Below the pieces are notes generated by a model. It had not been told where the DNA came from, did not search any database, and saw nothing but the letters and a program-made list of their open reading frames with translations. The position numbers and the translations under genes were made by a program. 64,000 nt of DNA from Doryteuthis pealeii (taxonomy: Eukaryota; Mollusca; Cephalopoda; Myopsida; Loliginidae), in contig CM042157.1 of the NCBI GenBank assembly GCA_023376005.1, positions 91,711,445 through 91,775,444 on the forward strand, given 5' to 3'. This document shows, in pieces, positions 52,578 through 63,497 of the stretch (the stretch's first letter is position 1; the number at the start of each line of letters is the position of its first letter).

Positions 52578-53702
52578 TCTTATTATAATGGAGATTGTAT
52601 GTCAGTCTGTAATCGAAACGTCACCACCTATTGCATAGCGCCTTCTTTACCGGCACTAAATAGGTATATGTTATATACGGGTCTTTTCACTAAGCCAAAT
52701 CAGCATATAACGTTATATACCTTTCTTTAATTCTTACTCTGGTCGTCTATTCTTCTGGCCGGCTTTGCTTCTGATCGTCTATCATCTATCTTGGTCTGGT
52801 ATATCTTCTAAGGTCTCGTCTGGTCTTCTATTGAGGATTCCGGGTCTGGTTTCTGTTGGGGGATCACTACTTATCAGAAGCCCTGTGTCATTGCTAGTTT
52901 TTAGGTAATAAACACAAGACTTTGATTTACGTTGATGTTACTTTATTCCAAATCCCCACCCAGACATTCTGCGCAGATGAGGCTTACATGTTGCTAGCTC
53001 AGCTTCTAAGTTCTAACTGACTAAATTACTTAGTATCCTTAAACCGGAAGAGGGCCTTCTATTGCCTCCGGTTCTCACAATCATCCCCAGAATGCAAGGT
53101 CAGAGTGAGGTCAAACGCTGTCACTCACTCTCAAGGCCATCAGCTATACTGATCGCCATAATGATTTCTACACTACCTTAAAAATGTATTAGGGATCCAA
53201 TTATTATGTAACACACCAATGTCACAATTCCCTTGGTTATTTACATTATATTCTCCATTGTTATTAAATAATCATTATTTAATCTTAATTAGCATCTTAT
53301 TTATCAGCATTGTTTCTATTAAGGTCTAGCTTAGATAGATCGGCCTCAAAACCGCCCATATTATTAATGTTTTAAATCCTGCGATATGTGTGTTATATAT
53401 CATTAAGAAATAAATGTTTACATAGTATATGGTGTGAATAATTAACATACTGGTTTTAACTAAACCGTGTTTAATAAATAATTACTTGGTGTTATTGATT
53501 TCTAATATTATTGTTTTATTCTCAAACATATTAAAAGCAATCCTATGTATAATTTTATATTGAAATCAATTAGAATAAAGTAAAAATGAGTAATCTTTTT
53601 TGTGTTCGTATTTAATTTCATTAGTCTTTCTAATTCAATATGATATTCAATTATATTAAAACTTAAATACTTGTCCCCGAAAGGTGCATTTTTTTTCGCT
53701 AG
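52578..53702 (+). mobile_element. Enlarged Helitron-like element, copy 6
   Basis: A|TCTTATTATAATGG at the 5' end and TTTTCGCTAG|T at the 3' end, but 1125 bp long. After about 40 bp of family sequence, a segment of about 600 bp (52620-53215) has no counterpart in the other copies. It is GC-richer and includes 'gccttctattgcctccgg' and 'cagatgaggcttacatg'. The family interior then resumes. The 3' hairpin is degraded. The foreign segment could be captured DNA or a nested element. Confidence 0.7.
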
Positions 53703-53767
53703 TATGCTATAAAATAGCAAAGTTGACAAATAGAACCATTAATTATATATATGTATACATATTATTC

Positions 53768-53835
53768 CCTAACCTCTCAGCATAAAATAACCCCAGACAG
53801 GTTGATATGTCATTAAAATCCATCAACCAGCCAAC
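53768..53835 (+). repeat. Dispersed repeat family E, 3' end
   Basis: Terminal piece with 'caggttgatatgtcatta' and 'ccatcaaccagccaacc'. 53836-54240 is otherwise unassigned. Confidence 0.5.
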
Positions 53836-54242
53836 CAAGAGTTAAAGAGTGCAATAAACAAACAAAAAAATTAGTATCACAAAAATGCAATCATATTTTG
53901 ATGGAACTATCTGTGACTGCAGACTGTGTTTGGCGCCGTGATACCAAACAATGTTGTTCTATAGATTCCTATCTTGGTTTTTTATTTAAAGACAATTTTC
54001 AAGAAAGTTTTCATGTTTTCTCAATTGGCCATGTCTGCAGTCAAATCCATTCCAGTGATTCCATCAAAAAATTCTTCATTCCAGTCTGCTGAATGGTAAA
54101 CGTCTATTCACATGGAATCAAACAAATTGACTTTTGTGCAAAGAATTTTATGCAAATGAAGAATCTCTTTCTCTCCAAAGAACAAATTATGGTCAGTACT
54201 GAGATTCATATACAACTGCTTCTCTGTATATATGAACTTTTT

Positions 54243-54244
<2 letters not shown>

Positions 54245-54288
<44 letters not shown>
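54245..54288. repeat. (TA)n microsatellite
   Basis: Abuts the 5' end of a SINE family B copy. Confidence 0.95.
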
Positions 54289-54289
<1 letters not shown>

Positions 54290-54701
54290 AGGTGTGTGGC
54301 GTAATGGTTAGAGTTGTAGTAAATGGTCTTGTCAAACAGAGTTCAAATCCTGGACGAAGCTGTTTACATATCACATAATGCTAATACCCTTGGGAAAAGT
54401 ATGTATCCATACCAGCGAAGGAGTTGGTAAACTACACTCCCTCCAGCTACGGGTAAATAGTAGGGCAGACTGGGCTCATTAACCTTGGCTAAGTAACCAG
54501 TCTAGGAGAAGGAAAATTCAAACCTGTTAAACTCTGCGTGAAAAATTGACCTTGTGTCGCATCCTGCTCGTATGAAGAAGTTGGTAAACGACTCTCCCTC
54601 CAGCTATGGGTAAATAGTAGGGCAGACTAGGCTCATTAATCTTGGCTAGGTAACCAGTCTAGCTCTGAATTCAAAAAACTGCTCGTGCAAAGGTGTTGGT
54701 G

Positions 54702-54703
<2 letters not shown>
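54289..54703 (+). repeat. SINE family B with internal duplication of its body
   Basis: Head 'ggaggtgtgtggcgtaatgg', B box 'gagttcaaatcctgg', then the body. The stretch 'actccctccagctacgggtaaatag' to 'gtaaccagtctag' is present twice (about 54437-54510 and 54592-54663), showing a local duplication or a second insertion. The 3' end merges with (TA)n. Confidence 0.75.
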
Positions 54704-54756
<53 letters not shown>

Positions 54757-54882
54757 AATAAATATATGTTTAGTTATATATTTCTGCAGTTTTCGATCTA
54801 TTAAATAGATCATCTTCAGGGCATAAGAGAAATATATATAATTCTTATCTTATGCCTGAATAATTTAATTGTGAAATTTTTT

Positions 54883-54972
<90 letters not shown>
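54704..54972. repeat. (TA)n runs around a hammerhead-like remnant
   Basis: TA runs at 54704-54754 and 54890-54972. Between them on the minus strand (about 54775-54825) are CUGAAGA, an 8-bp stem II (GAUCUAUU/AAUAGAUC) and GAAA, followed by CUGCAG. No U closes stem III, so the cleavage site is lost. Confidence 0.6.
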
Positions 54973-54975
<3 letters not shown>

Positions 54976-55585
54976 ATGTTAGGATAATAGTGTTTGATAA
55001 TTTGCTTGAAGCGTTGTTAAGTAAAGTATATTATTATTTATATTTTAAAGGCAACTACAATGTGTATAAAATAGTGTCCAATGTCTAATCAATTTTGAAG
55101 TATCTTCATCTTCAGAGACTGTTTTGAAATGGACGCAAAAGATATTAGTGTTTGAAATGATACTAAGCAGGGTAAGCTTGCTAACCATGATGGCACATCC
55201 TCATAAAGGAATGGTCTCAAATGCGCAAACATACTTGCAAAGAACTTGTAAACATAGTTGCAAAGAAATGATTGTCAGCAGTTAAAATTGATGATGCCAA
55301 TGCAACCAAATATAAAATGTAATTTATGATTTTTGAATGAATAATTTTTTCATCTTTTTTGTTATTCTTTTTATAATTGAAATGAAATTGCATTTCTTAA
55401 GCTTTTTTTTTTTTTTTTATGATAATTAAGATTATCTTGCTACACATATTTTGTGTAAATATCAGGATTTCCCCCATGTTAAGTTAAGTTGGAAAATACA
55501 CATTTTTTAAAGCGAATAAATACTTTTCCTCACACTGTGTGTGTGTGTTTATGTTTGTGCACGCGCACGTTGATTTTCCTCTCTG
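54976..55585. other. No gene supported
   Basis: AT-rich, one T-run near 55404 and a GT run near 55537. Nothing recognised. Confidence 0.45.
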
Positions 55586-55589
55586 TATG

Positions 55590-55592
<3 letters not shown>

Positions 55593-55642
<50 letters not shown>

Positions 55643-55709
55643 CTGTCTATCTCTCTCTCTCTCTCTATCTATCTGTCTATCTATCTATCTATCTATATAT
55701 ATATATATA
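55593..55709. repeat. (CT)n, (TCTA)n, (TA)n microsatellite
   Basis: Compound pyrimidine-rich repeat, directly abutting a SINE A piece. Confidence 0.95.
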
Positions 55710-55710
55710 A

Positions 55711-55782
55711 AGTTGACAGGGCGGCCTAAAGTCGGTATCAGCCAGTCAGCGAGGGAGTCTATCCCCTTTTCAATAAATGTTC
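55711..55782 (-). repeat. SINE family A, 3' end only
   Basis: Minus-strand terminal part ('gggcggcctaaagtcggta' and 'gagtctatccccttttca'). Confidence 0.7.
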
Positions 55783-55837
55783 ACATTATATGAGAATAAG
55801 CACATGTATGTGTGTGTGTGTTGATATTCCTCTCTAT

Positions 55838-56046
55838 ATGTATTCATATCTCTTTGTCTTTATATATATATATATATATATTAGCTAAAGTACCCAGTCC
55901 ATGACCGGACTAAAAAAAAAAAAAAAAATAGGAACACCAAAGAGTGAGTGGGGAGAAAATAAGAGATAGGTATAACCAATTTCGGTTCATTTTTTTTAAT
56001 ATCTCATAAAATAAAATAGTGGATGGGGATAGACCTCATAAAAAAA
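55838..56046. repeat. Direct duplication, first copy
   Basis: About 205 bp from 'tattcatatctctttgtct' to 'gatagacctcataaaaaa', repeated almost exactly at 56579-56772 (the second lacks about 10 bp). Flanks are included, so this is a duplicated DNA segment and not two insertions. It contains the Helitron-like end described separately. Confidence 0.85.
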
Positions 56047-56050
56047 TATT
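55881..56050 (-). mobile_element. Second Helitron-like family, 3' end
   Basis: On the minus strand: a hairpin of AGTCC...GGACT type (AGTCCGGTCATGGACT), then GGGTACTTTAG and CTAA|T. This fits the CTRR|T Helitron pattern, although the hairpin is 12-13 nt from the end. The 5' end is not located. Related to 63290-63363. Confidence 0.45.
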
Positions 56051-56187
56051 TCCCCTAATATATTTTCATAAAAATCGGACCATGGCGTGTTTCTTAGTTT
56101 AGAAGGATATTAATATGTTTGCAAGATTTCGAATCAGTGACCTCCCGTTTTGAACTTATGTGTTGACACGTACATACCAAAAACTTA

Positions 56188-56189
<2 letters not shown>

Positions 56190-56252
<63 letters not shown>

Positions 56253-56268
56253 CATTCCACTTTTTCAT

Positions 56269-56300
<32 letters not shown>
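56190..56300. repeat. (TA)n microsatellites
   Basis: TA runs at 56192-56250 and 56273-56300. 56051-56190 and 56301-56578 hold nothing recognised. Confidence 0.9.
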
Positions 56301-56305
<5 letters not shown>

Positions 56306-56578
56306 CACTAAGCTTATATTATCTATCTGTTAACTGGATGTGCCACTTCCAGTTATTTTCACTGGTATTTTGGAGTCATACTTAATAATAAACGAATTAT
56401 CAGTTTGAAATTATAAACCTCTAAAGGAATTTTTCCTAATTTTCTTTTTTCAGTCGTCAACAATTTTGTCATTCAAAATAACATTTCCAGCATTTTTAAA
56501 AGTTTTTACTTGTTATTCAGAAAATGTTAAATTCAGATGCTGACAAAAGACGTTAATGTGAACAGTGTCTGAATTTGA

Positions 56579-56772
56579 GGTATTCATATCTCTTTGTCTT
56601 TATATATATATATATATATATTAGCTAAAGTACCCAGTCCATGACCGACTAAAAAAAAAAAAAAAATAGGTGAGTGGGGAGAAAATAAGAGATAGTATAA
56701 CCAATTTCGGTTCATTTTTTTTAATATCTCATAAAATAAAATAGTGGATGGGGATAGACCTCATAAAAAAAT
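56579..56772. repeat. Direct duplication, second copy
   Basis: Second copy of 55838-56046, including the Helitron-like CTAA end (56621-56624 as TTAG on the plus strand). Confidence 0.85.
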
Positions 56773-56938
56773 AGCATTGGAATGGTAACAGGGGGATCTG
56801 AAGTTTCCCTTGTATGTTCCAAGAGAACAGAATTTGAAATGTTTCTTATGTTGGCATCTTCTCTCTTAGAGTATATAATTGTTTATCTATAGATGTAACT
56901 ATCATTATGAGATGGATGTATTATATTTCTTTTGTATC

Positions 56939-57060
56939 TCTGTCCCATAATGATTGTTACATTTAGTGTCTATAATTTATATGCAAATGTAACAATTATT
57001 ATGGGACAGTTTATTATATTTTTATATCTCTGTCCCATAATGATTGTTACATTTAGTGCA
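56939..57060. repeat. Short inverted repeat with an extra half-unit
   Basis: 'ctgtcccataatgattgtta' (56939-56964) is inverted at 56985-57009 and repeated again in direct orientation at 57029-57055. It may be a very small foldback element. Confidence 0.65.
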
Positions 57061-57980
57061 TAAAATCCCTGCCAAGGCAAACCAAAGACAACTGAATGGT
57101 TGATTGAATCTGCCCAAGCAGCATCAGTTAGTGTCAGTTGCTATCTTGAACGATTGTCTTTGTTTGTGCTTATTCTTTATTTTACGGCTAGGCCTGTAGG
57201 AAATCATTCAAAATCATTGAAGAAAAGTCCAAAACAATGATATTTTTTTAAATTCATGATACAAAAACAGAGAGAAAAGATTCATGAGAGAGAAAATAAG
57301 TGGACAAGAGAGAGGAAGAGAAGAAGTGGATGAGAGAGAGAGAAGGGTGGATAAGAGAATGAAGGAGAGAGAGATAAGGTGGACAAGAGAGAGAGAGTGA
57401 AGGTGGACAAGAGAGAGAAATAGGAGTGAGAGAGTGGTTGATTCTCTTTTCAGAGAGAGTGAGTTTGTGTGTCAGGAAAAGAACTTAGTGACATTTAAGT
57501 TTGAATTTCTGTTTCCAATGAATCTGGTTTCAACTTAATGAGACAAGCGTTATGCAAGATGGGAGGGTGGGGTGGCTGGGAGGGGTATAAAGTTTGCCAC
57601 TGCACCGACACAAACAGTTGGACATGTTTCCTATTTTGTGGTTGGTTAGAAGAGAACACTACTTATCAACAAAGGACGTTGGGGCAATGGAATGTATTCT
57701 CCATTTCGCAAATAAGTCAGAAGCAACCGGTCCAATGTCAGTCCTTGCTAATGCATGGCGTATTGGTTAACACCAGGAAAATAGAATAGCCAGGTTCAAA
57801 TTCTGTTTGCACTCACTTTCCACCAATACCCAACCCCTCCACCATGGGATGCAGGTTCAAGATCTGGCCCATTGTTTGAAAAATAAGCTATAGTGTCCCT
57901 ACAACATCACACACCCAAACTGCATCATACCCAGAGCAACAAACAAGATACACACTCTACTAATGTCATAGCTTTGAACA
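57061..57980. other. No gene supported
   Basis: Includes a GA-rich block at about 57285-57440. An 83-codon frame at 57538-57789 has no recognised domain. Confidence 0.45.
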
Positions 57981-57984
57981 CAGT

Positions 57985-58105
57985 ATCTATGCTGGATGCT
58001 GAACAGAGGACCTCCTGAGGACAATGAATGATAGAGGGGTTTGGCGAGAGATTGTCATGGATATCTGTGCTAATTGTGTGACATGATGATGATGATGATG
58101 AAAGT
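57985..58105 (+). pseudogene. RTE-like LINE 3' end
   Basis: Reads EDLLRTMNDRGVWREIVMDI and then stops, followed by a (GAT)n tail at 58084-58101. Only the last part of ORF2 is present. Confidence 0.65.
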
Positions 58106-58129
58106 CAGTTTGAATTCAGAGTTTTCTTT

Positions 58130-58510
58130 CTCCTATTCTAAACCAGCCCTGTCATCTGAGGCTTTAGAATACACCAACTGCACCTCTGCCCAGAGGTAAG
58201 ACCCCCTCCTGCCCAATGAGACCAGCTGACGACCCATGATGCTTAAGGATGGAACCCTGGTGGTTGAGCAGTCCATAACATGCAACACTCCACTTACTTA
58301 GACTAGACGGGTGGTTGAAGAGTCCCCTTCTGATCAATCAGCTGGTCACATCAAGCCCTAGCACCTATATGCTTGTCCCAACCCTATTAGTCTTGTGGCA
58401 AGCTCCAACCCTTTTTATCTTATGTGCTAGAAGACAGTGGCCGAGTATTGGATGGTGAGAGATTGTCATGGGTATCCGTGCTGCCAGCACGACCTGATTC
58501 TGATGAAACT
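58130..58510 (+). repeat. Family E copy interrupted by a LINE tail
   Basis: Family E 5' and middle blocks ('ggctttagaatacaccaac', 'tcacatcaagccctagcac') run to about 58440. Then a short LINE end (GWREIVMGIRAASTT) takes over at 58441-58500. Confidence 0.6.
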
Positions 58511-58515
58511 TCAAC

Positions 58516-58575
58516 CCCCCCCAAAAAAAAAAAAAAAAAAAACAAAAAAAAAACAAAAACAACAAAAAAACCCCC
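58516..58575. repeat. A-rich run
   Basis: C-run followed by a long A-rich stretch. Confidence 0.9.
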
Positions 58576-58589
58576 CTGATGTCCCTACC

Positions 58590-59166
58590 TCTTATTCTCT
58601 AAATAATGGATTATGGCATTGTAGAATAAACATACTAAGTTCCAATTACCATCAAATTGGTAAGACAAGGCAACAAGGAAGCCGTAACTTAACACGGATC
58701 TAACCTTGTTGCAAACCTACTGCAGAGTGCCAGAGTATTTATGAAGCCTCATAACACCATAGAACCAAGCAGCCAATCAAGACAAGGAATGGAATTGCCC
58801 AAATACATGAATGGACTATTCTTGAGTTCCATAAATACCAGCTGTTTTGGGCACCTGTCAGTAATGCTTAGTTGCTGTTGTTCAAACCAACAGCATACTC
58901 AGCTCACAACACAGTTGAATGCTAATCACCCAACAAATTTCTACAATCCTAGAGACACATACAGTTTGAGTGCAGAATCAGAAAGAAAATATAATTTTAC
59001 ATAAGAATGGCAAGTTTTATCAAAATTGCACAGAAAATAAAGAAACTGTTCAGAGAGAGAGAGAGAGGGGGGGGATGATCTTACTTGATTCTTGTTAATT
59101 TCATTACCACTTCTTTTCTGTTCTTCATTCTTCTTATAAACGAGAGTGAGGCGTCTCGGATGATAG

Positions 59167-59227
<61 letters not shown>

Positions 59228-60065
59228 CAGATTAGAGAGAGAGGATGATCTTACTTGATTCTTGTTAATTTCATTACCACTTCTTCTCTGTTCTTCATTC
59301 TTCTTAATTCTTCTGGGCTGATTTGAGTTGGTCATTGTCTTAACATTCATTTAATTTACTAAAACAAGACTTTATATTGCCTGAACAAGCTTATATTGAT
59401 TATACTCTATTCGGTAAATGACCCGAGAGAGAAAGACTATCACATCTGAAATCTCTGATGGTTGGATCGAATCTAATTTCTAAAACTGACTAAAAACTAT
59501 CATGTGTACTGGAGGTCAGTTGGGATCATCTACATGTCAATCATAACCCCAGTTATGGAAATCTACCCGCCTCCACTTTTCATTCTAACAAACTTATTTT
59601 AAACTCTACAGGGTCTGCTAACAATTTGATTCTCATAAATTGTAACACATGATTTGACATGTTTTTTTTAACAAAATCCTGTCCATTTTTAACAGCATAT
59701 CAACCTCTGTGGGTCATTTAATGCCAGAAAGGGTTAAATAGAATTTGTTTTTCATGTGGGTTTCGGACTTTAAAGTACGGGTTTTATGGTGGTATTTGGT
59801 TATGTTTGGTCAGTTTTGGTGATTTTTTTATTTTTTATTTTTTTTTTTTTATTTTTTTAAGGAAATTCAAGATGTCTTCTGGTGTGATATTTTTGAAGAG
59901 ATCTTCCATTTTTGTACCTGAAATTTCAGGGTTTAAATTCTCATAACTTTTGAACCACTGGAGATATTTGCATAATTCAGACAGTTTTGAACTCCATTTA
60001 CAGAGCTCTATATAACTAATGTGATTAAATAACAATAACCTCAAATAAAAAACATCAACTGGGAA
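58590..60065 (-). repeat. Dispersed repeat M/N, expanded inverted copy
   Basis: The ends match 34625-35083 in reverse orientation: 58590-58625 and 58940-59050 match its right part, 59640-60065 its left part. Two insertions enlarge it. One is about 320 bp (58625-58940). The other is about 590 bp (59050-59640) and contains GA runs and a 60-70-bp direct repeat ('ggatgatcttacttgattc', at about 59073 and 59242). Confidence 0.55.
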
Positions 60066-60135
60066 TGCTAATTAGATTATAAAATGATATCAGTTTTTCT
60101 GAATCTCACTGTATGTAAAACAATAGTAGCAGTAA

Positions 60136-60776
60136 TCTTATTATAATAGAGATTGTGTATCTGTCTGTCTGTAACCGAAACTATATCAGTACCCAGGTCA
60201 CAATTCCTTTAGTTATTTACGTCACATTCACCATGATTTTATTTTTTCATTTTAACCTCAATTATTAATAAAATTGTTTTACATCATTAACACTGTTGGC
60301 TATATCTACATACTAATAACATGCAATTGTATTTATATATACAACAAAATAGTGGTTTACAGTGTGAACAGGAAAGCTAGTTTGCATATTAATTTAAAAC
60401 ATTTGATTTTAATAAATATGTGCTTAGTATTATTGATTTCTAATTATTTGGTTGTATTGTAATAAATATGAGCAAAAATCTGAGATAAATTTTAAAAGAA
60501 ATCCCTTAACAAGAAGAAATAACTGTAATTTCATTCATCACTTTCTGATTTAACTAAATAGTTAAATTAGGAAAATTTAGCAATGAAAGACGGGAGTGAT
60601 GGAAAATGATGGAAGAGTTACTTTCAAAGCTGTTTTATTTTTCGATTACATGCCCTCTGTTTCAAATCATTTTATCTGCATTCTTATTTAGCTTCATTAG
60701 TCTTTCTTATTTGATATTATATTTTATTGCATTAAAACTTAAATACTTGCGTCTAGAGGGTGCATATTTTTGCTAG
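60136..60776 (+). mobile_element. Helitron-like non-autonomous element, copy 7
   Basis: A|TCTTATTATAATAG at the 5' end and TTTTTGCTAG|T at the 3' end, 641 bp. The terminal hairpin is partly degraded (GCGTCTAGAGGGTGC). The 62-codon frame (60274-60462) is open and similar to those in copies 2 and 3. Confidence 0.82.
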
Positions 60777-61222
60777 TAGTAATAGAATTGATTTTACATC
60801 CTTTATTTTGAATAATGACTGTATCTTACTACTTACATGTAATATGGGTAAGTACTTACTGCCAGTAATAATAATTATAGAAAGTATGTTTTGAAAGAAT
60901 CCCCTATGTATTCCAGCGTTATCTGATATTGAGGTTTTTTTTATGTGACACCCATATTTACGTAAAGTAAACGCTTACGTATATAGGAAGCAATGGTAAG
61001 AATAAATGTTCCTTATCAAGTATTTCTGTTTATCTAAACATTTAGTCAACTAAGCTAAAGTCTTTACAAAACTGTTTATTTACTTAGTTTCAGGAATTCT
61101 TAGTCTTTTCCGCCAAAGTTAACCAATTCTTCAAAGATCCATTACTTCTAGTTAGCGAATAACTGAATGTTTAGAAGGAACTGAGTGTTATATACCCCTT
61201 TTGTCTTTAAGGCCGGCTTCAC
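60777..61222. other. No feature recognised
   Basis: No repeat matches and no credible frame. Confidence 0.5.
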
Positions 61223-61224
61223 TT

Positions 61225-61490
61225 AAGTTAAGGATGGAACCCTGGTGGCTGAGCAGTCCATGACATGCAACACTCCATTTTGGCCCTTACTTGGGTTAGA
61301 CAGGCCCCCTCCAATCAATCGGCTGGTCATGTCAAGCCCTAGCACCTGACGTTACTCTATCTGATGGTGAGGTTCCAGTCCTGGAGGTTTGGGGAATGTG
61401 GAGCACCCCTTTATCACCATTGCTCCCTGGTCCACTGACATGGAGTGGTAGTACCTGTTAAGGTCCCATCTATGGGTTGAATTGGAAAAT
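61225..61490 (+). repeat. Dispersed repeat family E, deleted copy
   Basis: Contains 'atggaaccctggtggctga', 'gtcaagccctagcacct' and 'atctatgggttgaattgg'. It stops before a GT/TA microsatellite. Confidence 0.65.
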
Positions 61491-61504
61491 GTGTTATATA
61501 TATA

Positions 61505-61577
<73 letters not shown>

Positions 61578-61730
61578 TTGCTTTCTAAGCCATTCAGCTC
61601 AGAATTTATCGACTATTAATGGTCCAATCTTTAAAATATTTATATGGTTGGAAATTAAATAAAATAATCTTTCCAAATATGTAATTTGTATGTGTTTTTA
61701 TCCATTGAATTATTTTTTACAGAGAGTTAA

Positions 61731-61760
<30 letters not shown>
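61491..61760. repeat. GT/TA microsatellites and a short direct repeat
   Basis: TA runs at about 61538-61572 and 61730-61755. 'aatctttc...aaatatgtaatttgtat' appears at 61668 and again at 61890, so about 200 bp are duplicated with divergence. Confidence 0.7.
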
Positions 61761-61761
<1 letters not shown>

Positions 61762-62598
61762 TTTGGGCAGCCTAGAATTCAAAAGTATGATTTTTTTTCA
61801 TATTAAATTCTAATGAAAAATCAAATCTTATTTATCACATATTTCTGTTCCTATCTTAAAAATATTCATTTTGTTAGAAAGAAAATAAAATAATCTTTCT
61901 AAATATGTAATTTGTATGTGTTTTCATACATTGAATTATTTTTTACAGCAAATTAAATAACAAATCAAACGAAAACATTTAACGATAACTCAACTTTTTT
62001 TTAATTGATACTTTTATTTTAGAATAATCAGTATAACTAAAATCTTTTTTGTAAGAAACTATTCATGAAATAAACATTATTAAATAAATACATGAAATAT
62101 TCTAACTCCAAATAAGGTAATGTTTAGTTATTAACTTCTTTGTTACTTTTTGGGGTTTAAGGAAGGAAATGAATTAAACTGATAAATTCTCTAACAAGGA
62201 ATTAAGAACTGAATTTGTCGTATGTACAAAAGAGTTTTAGAATAAATAAATAAAAAAACACTATTATAAACCAAAATTGTGATACGGAGAATTGTAAATA
62301 TTTAATTCTTAGCATTTATTGTTACATTAAACGAATACCTTTTTTATCATGATTGTTTCAAACATGTAAACAACAAAAAGAGACTATTCTTAGCTTTGTT
62401 TATCGTCAAATCTTTAATAAACATTTTCGAATGAATCGGTATGTTACAAGAAGTTTTTTTCTACAAATAAAGACACATGGATTTTACATGTTAACCCTTG
62501 AGTGATTTAATCCTGTTCTGTTTGTTTTATTCATTATTATTGGATATTGGTGTTTTATTTTATTCATTATTATTGTTTTTTTTAAACTCATTTTTTAT
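61761..62598. other. No gene supported
   Basis: Very AT-rich sequence, no repeat matches beyond the short duplication above. Confidence 0.45.
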
Positions 62599-62599
62599 T

Positions 62600-62930
62600 C
62601 ATTTACCCCATAGGTAGGACTCTAACAGGTACTACCACTCCGGGTCAAAGTGGACCTGGGAGTAATGGCAATACAGTTGGTATAATAATCATATAGATTC
62701 TAGGGCTTGACGGGACCAGCCGAATGATCAGGATTGGGGCCCTTCCGATCAACCTAGCCCAAGTAAGATCAAAGTGGAGTGTAGCCTGTCATGGATTGCT
62801 CAGCACCAGGATTCCATCCATAAGCATCACAGGTCGCCACCCAAGGCTTACAGATGGCCCAATTGGAAGGAGGTCTTACTCCTCAAGAGAGGTGTAGTCG
62901 CCGTATTATACAGTCCTAACCGACAGACCT
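62600..62930 (-). repeat. Dispersed repeat family E, minus-strand copy
   Basis: 'ggtactaccactccgggtc' and 'gcatcacaggtcgccaccc' are reverse complements of family E landmarks. The copy lacks its 3' end. Confidence 0.7.
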
Positions 62931-63289
62931 AAATAAATAAGGAAGTTTAATAACTAGCTCCTTTAAATTGTTACTTTTTTTAGGGGTAAAAAAGAAAATG
63001 AACTAAACAAATTTATTTTTATCACTTTAACGCAATCAGCAATTGAATTTAAGTTTTGTGGTATATACAAAAAGGTTTTGAAAAAAATATATTTCAAAAC
63101 ACTCAAATTTAGGAATACATTTTTAAGAATGATATTTTAAATGTAAACAAAAAGAAAAATATTTCCTAAAATAAAAAAAAAATTGTATTATATGAATTAT
63201 CAGCGATTTTTAAAATTTGATTAATCATTTTCCTCTCTTTTTAAAAAAAAAATTTGATAAATCATATTCTCTCTCTCTTACTCCCATTT
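62931..63289. other. No feature recognised
   Basis: AT-rich, A-runs. Nothing recognised. Confidence 0.5.
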
Positions 63290-63363
63290 TCTCTTTGTCA
63301 CTCCCTCTCTGGTGTTCCTAATTTTTTTTAATAGTCCAATCATGGACTGGGCACTTTTGCTAG
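63290..63363 (+). mobile_element. Second Helitron-like family, 3' end
   Basis: Ends with hairpin AGTCCAATCATGGACT (six pairs, four-base loop), then GGGCACTTTTG and CTAG|T. Similar to 55881 and 56621 in reverse orientation. The internal part is short before similarity is lost. Confidence 0.5.
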
Positions 63364-63369
63364 TGTGTA

Positions 63370-63432
<63 letters not shown>
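63364..63432. repeat. (GT)n(TA)n microsatellite
   Basis: GT then TA run immediately after the Helitron-like CTAG end. Confidence 0.95.
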
Positions 63433-63433
<1 letters not shown>

Positions 63434-63497
63434 CATAAAAAAATACACACACACATATATACATATGTACATACTATAAGTAATTGATTAATTAATT

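Noticed and set aside
57538..57789. 83-codon open frame as a small protein gene
   Set aside because: No homologous copy in the window, no recognised domain, and no start context worth defending.
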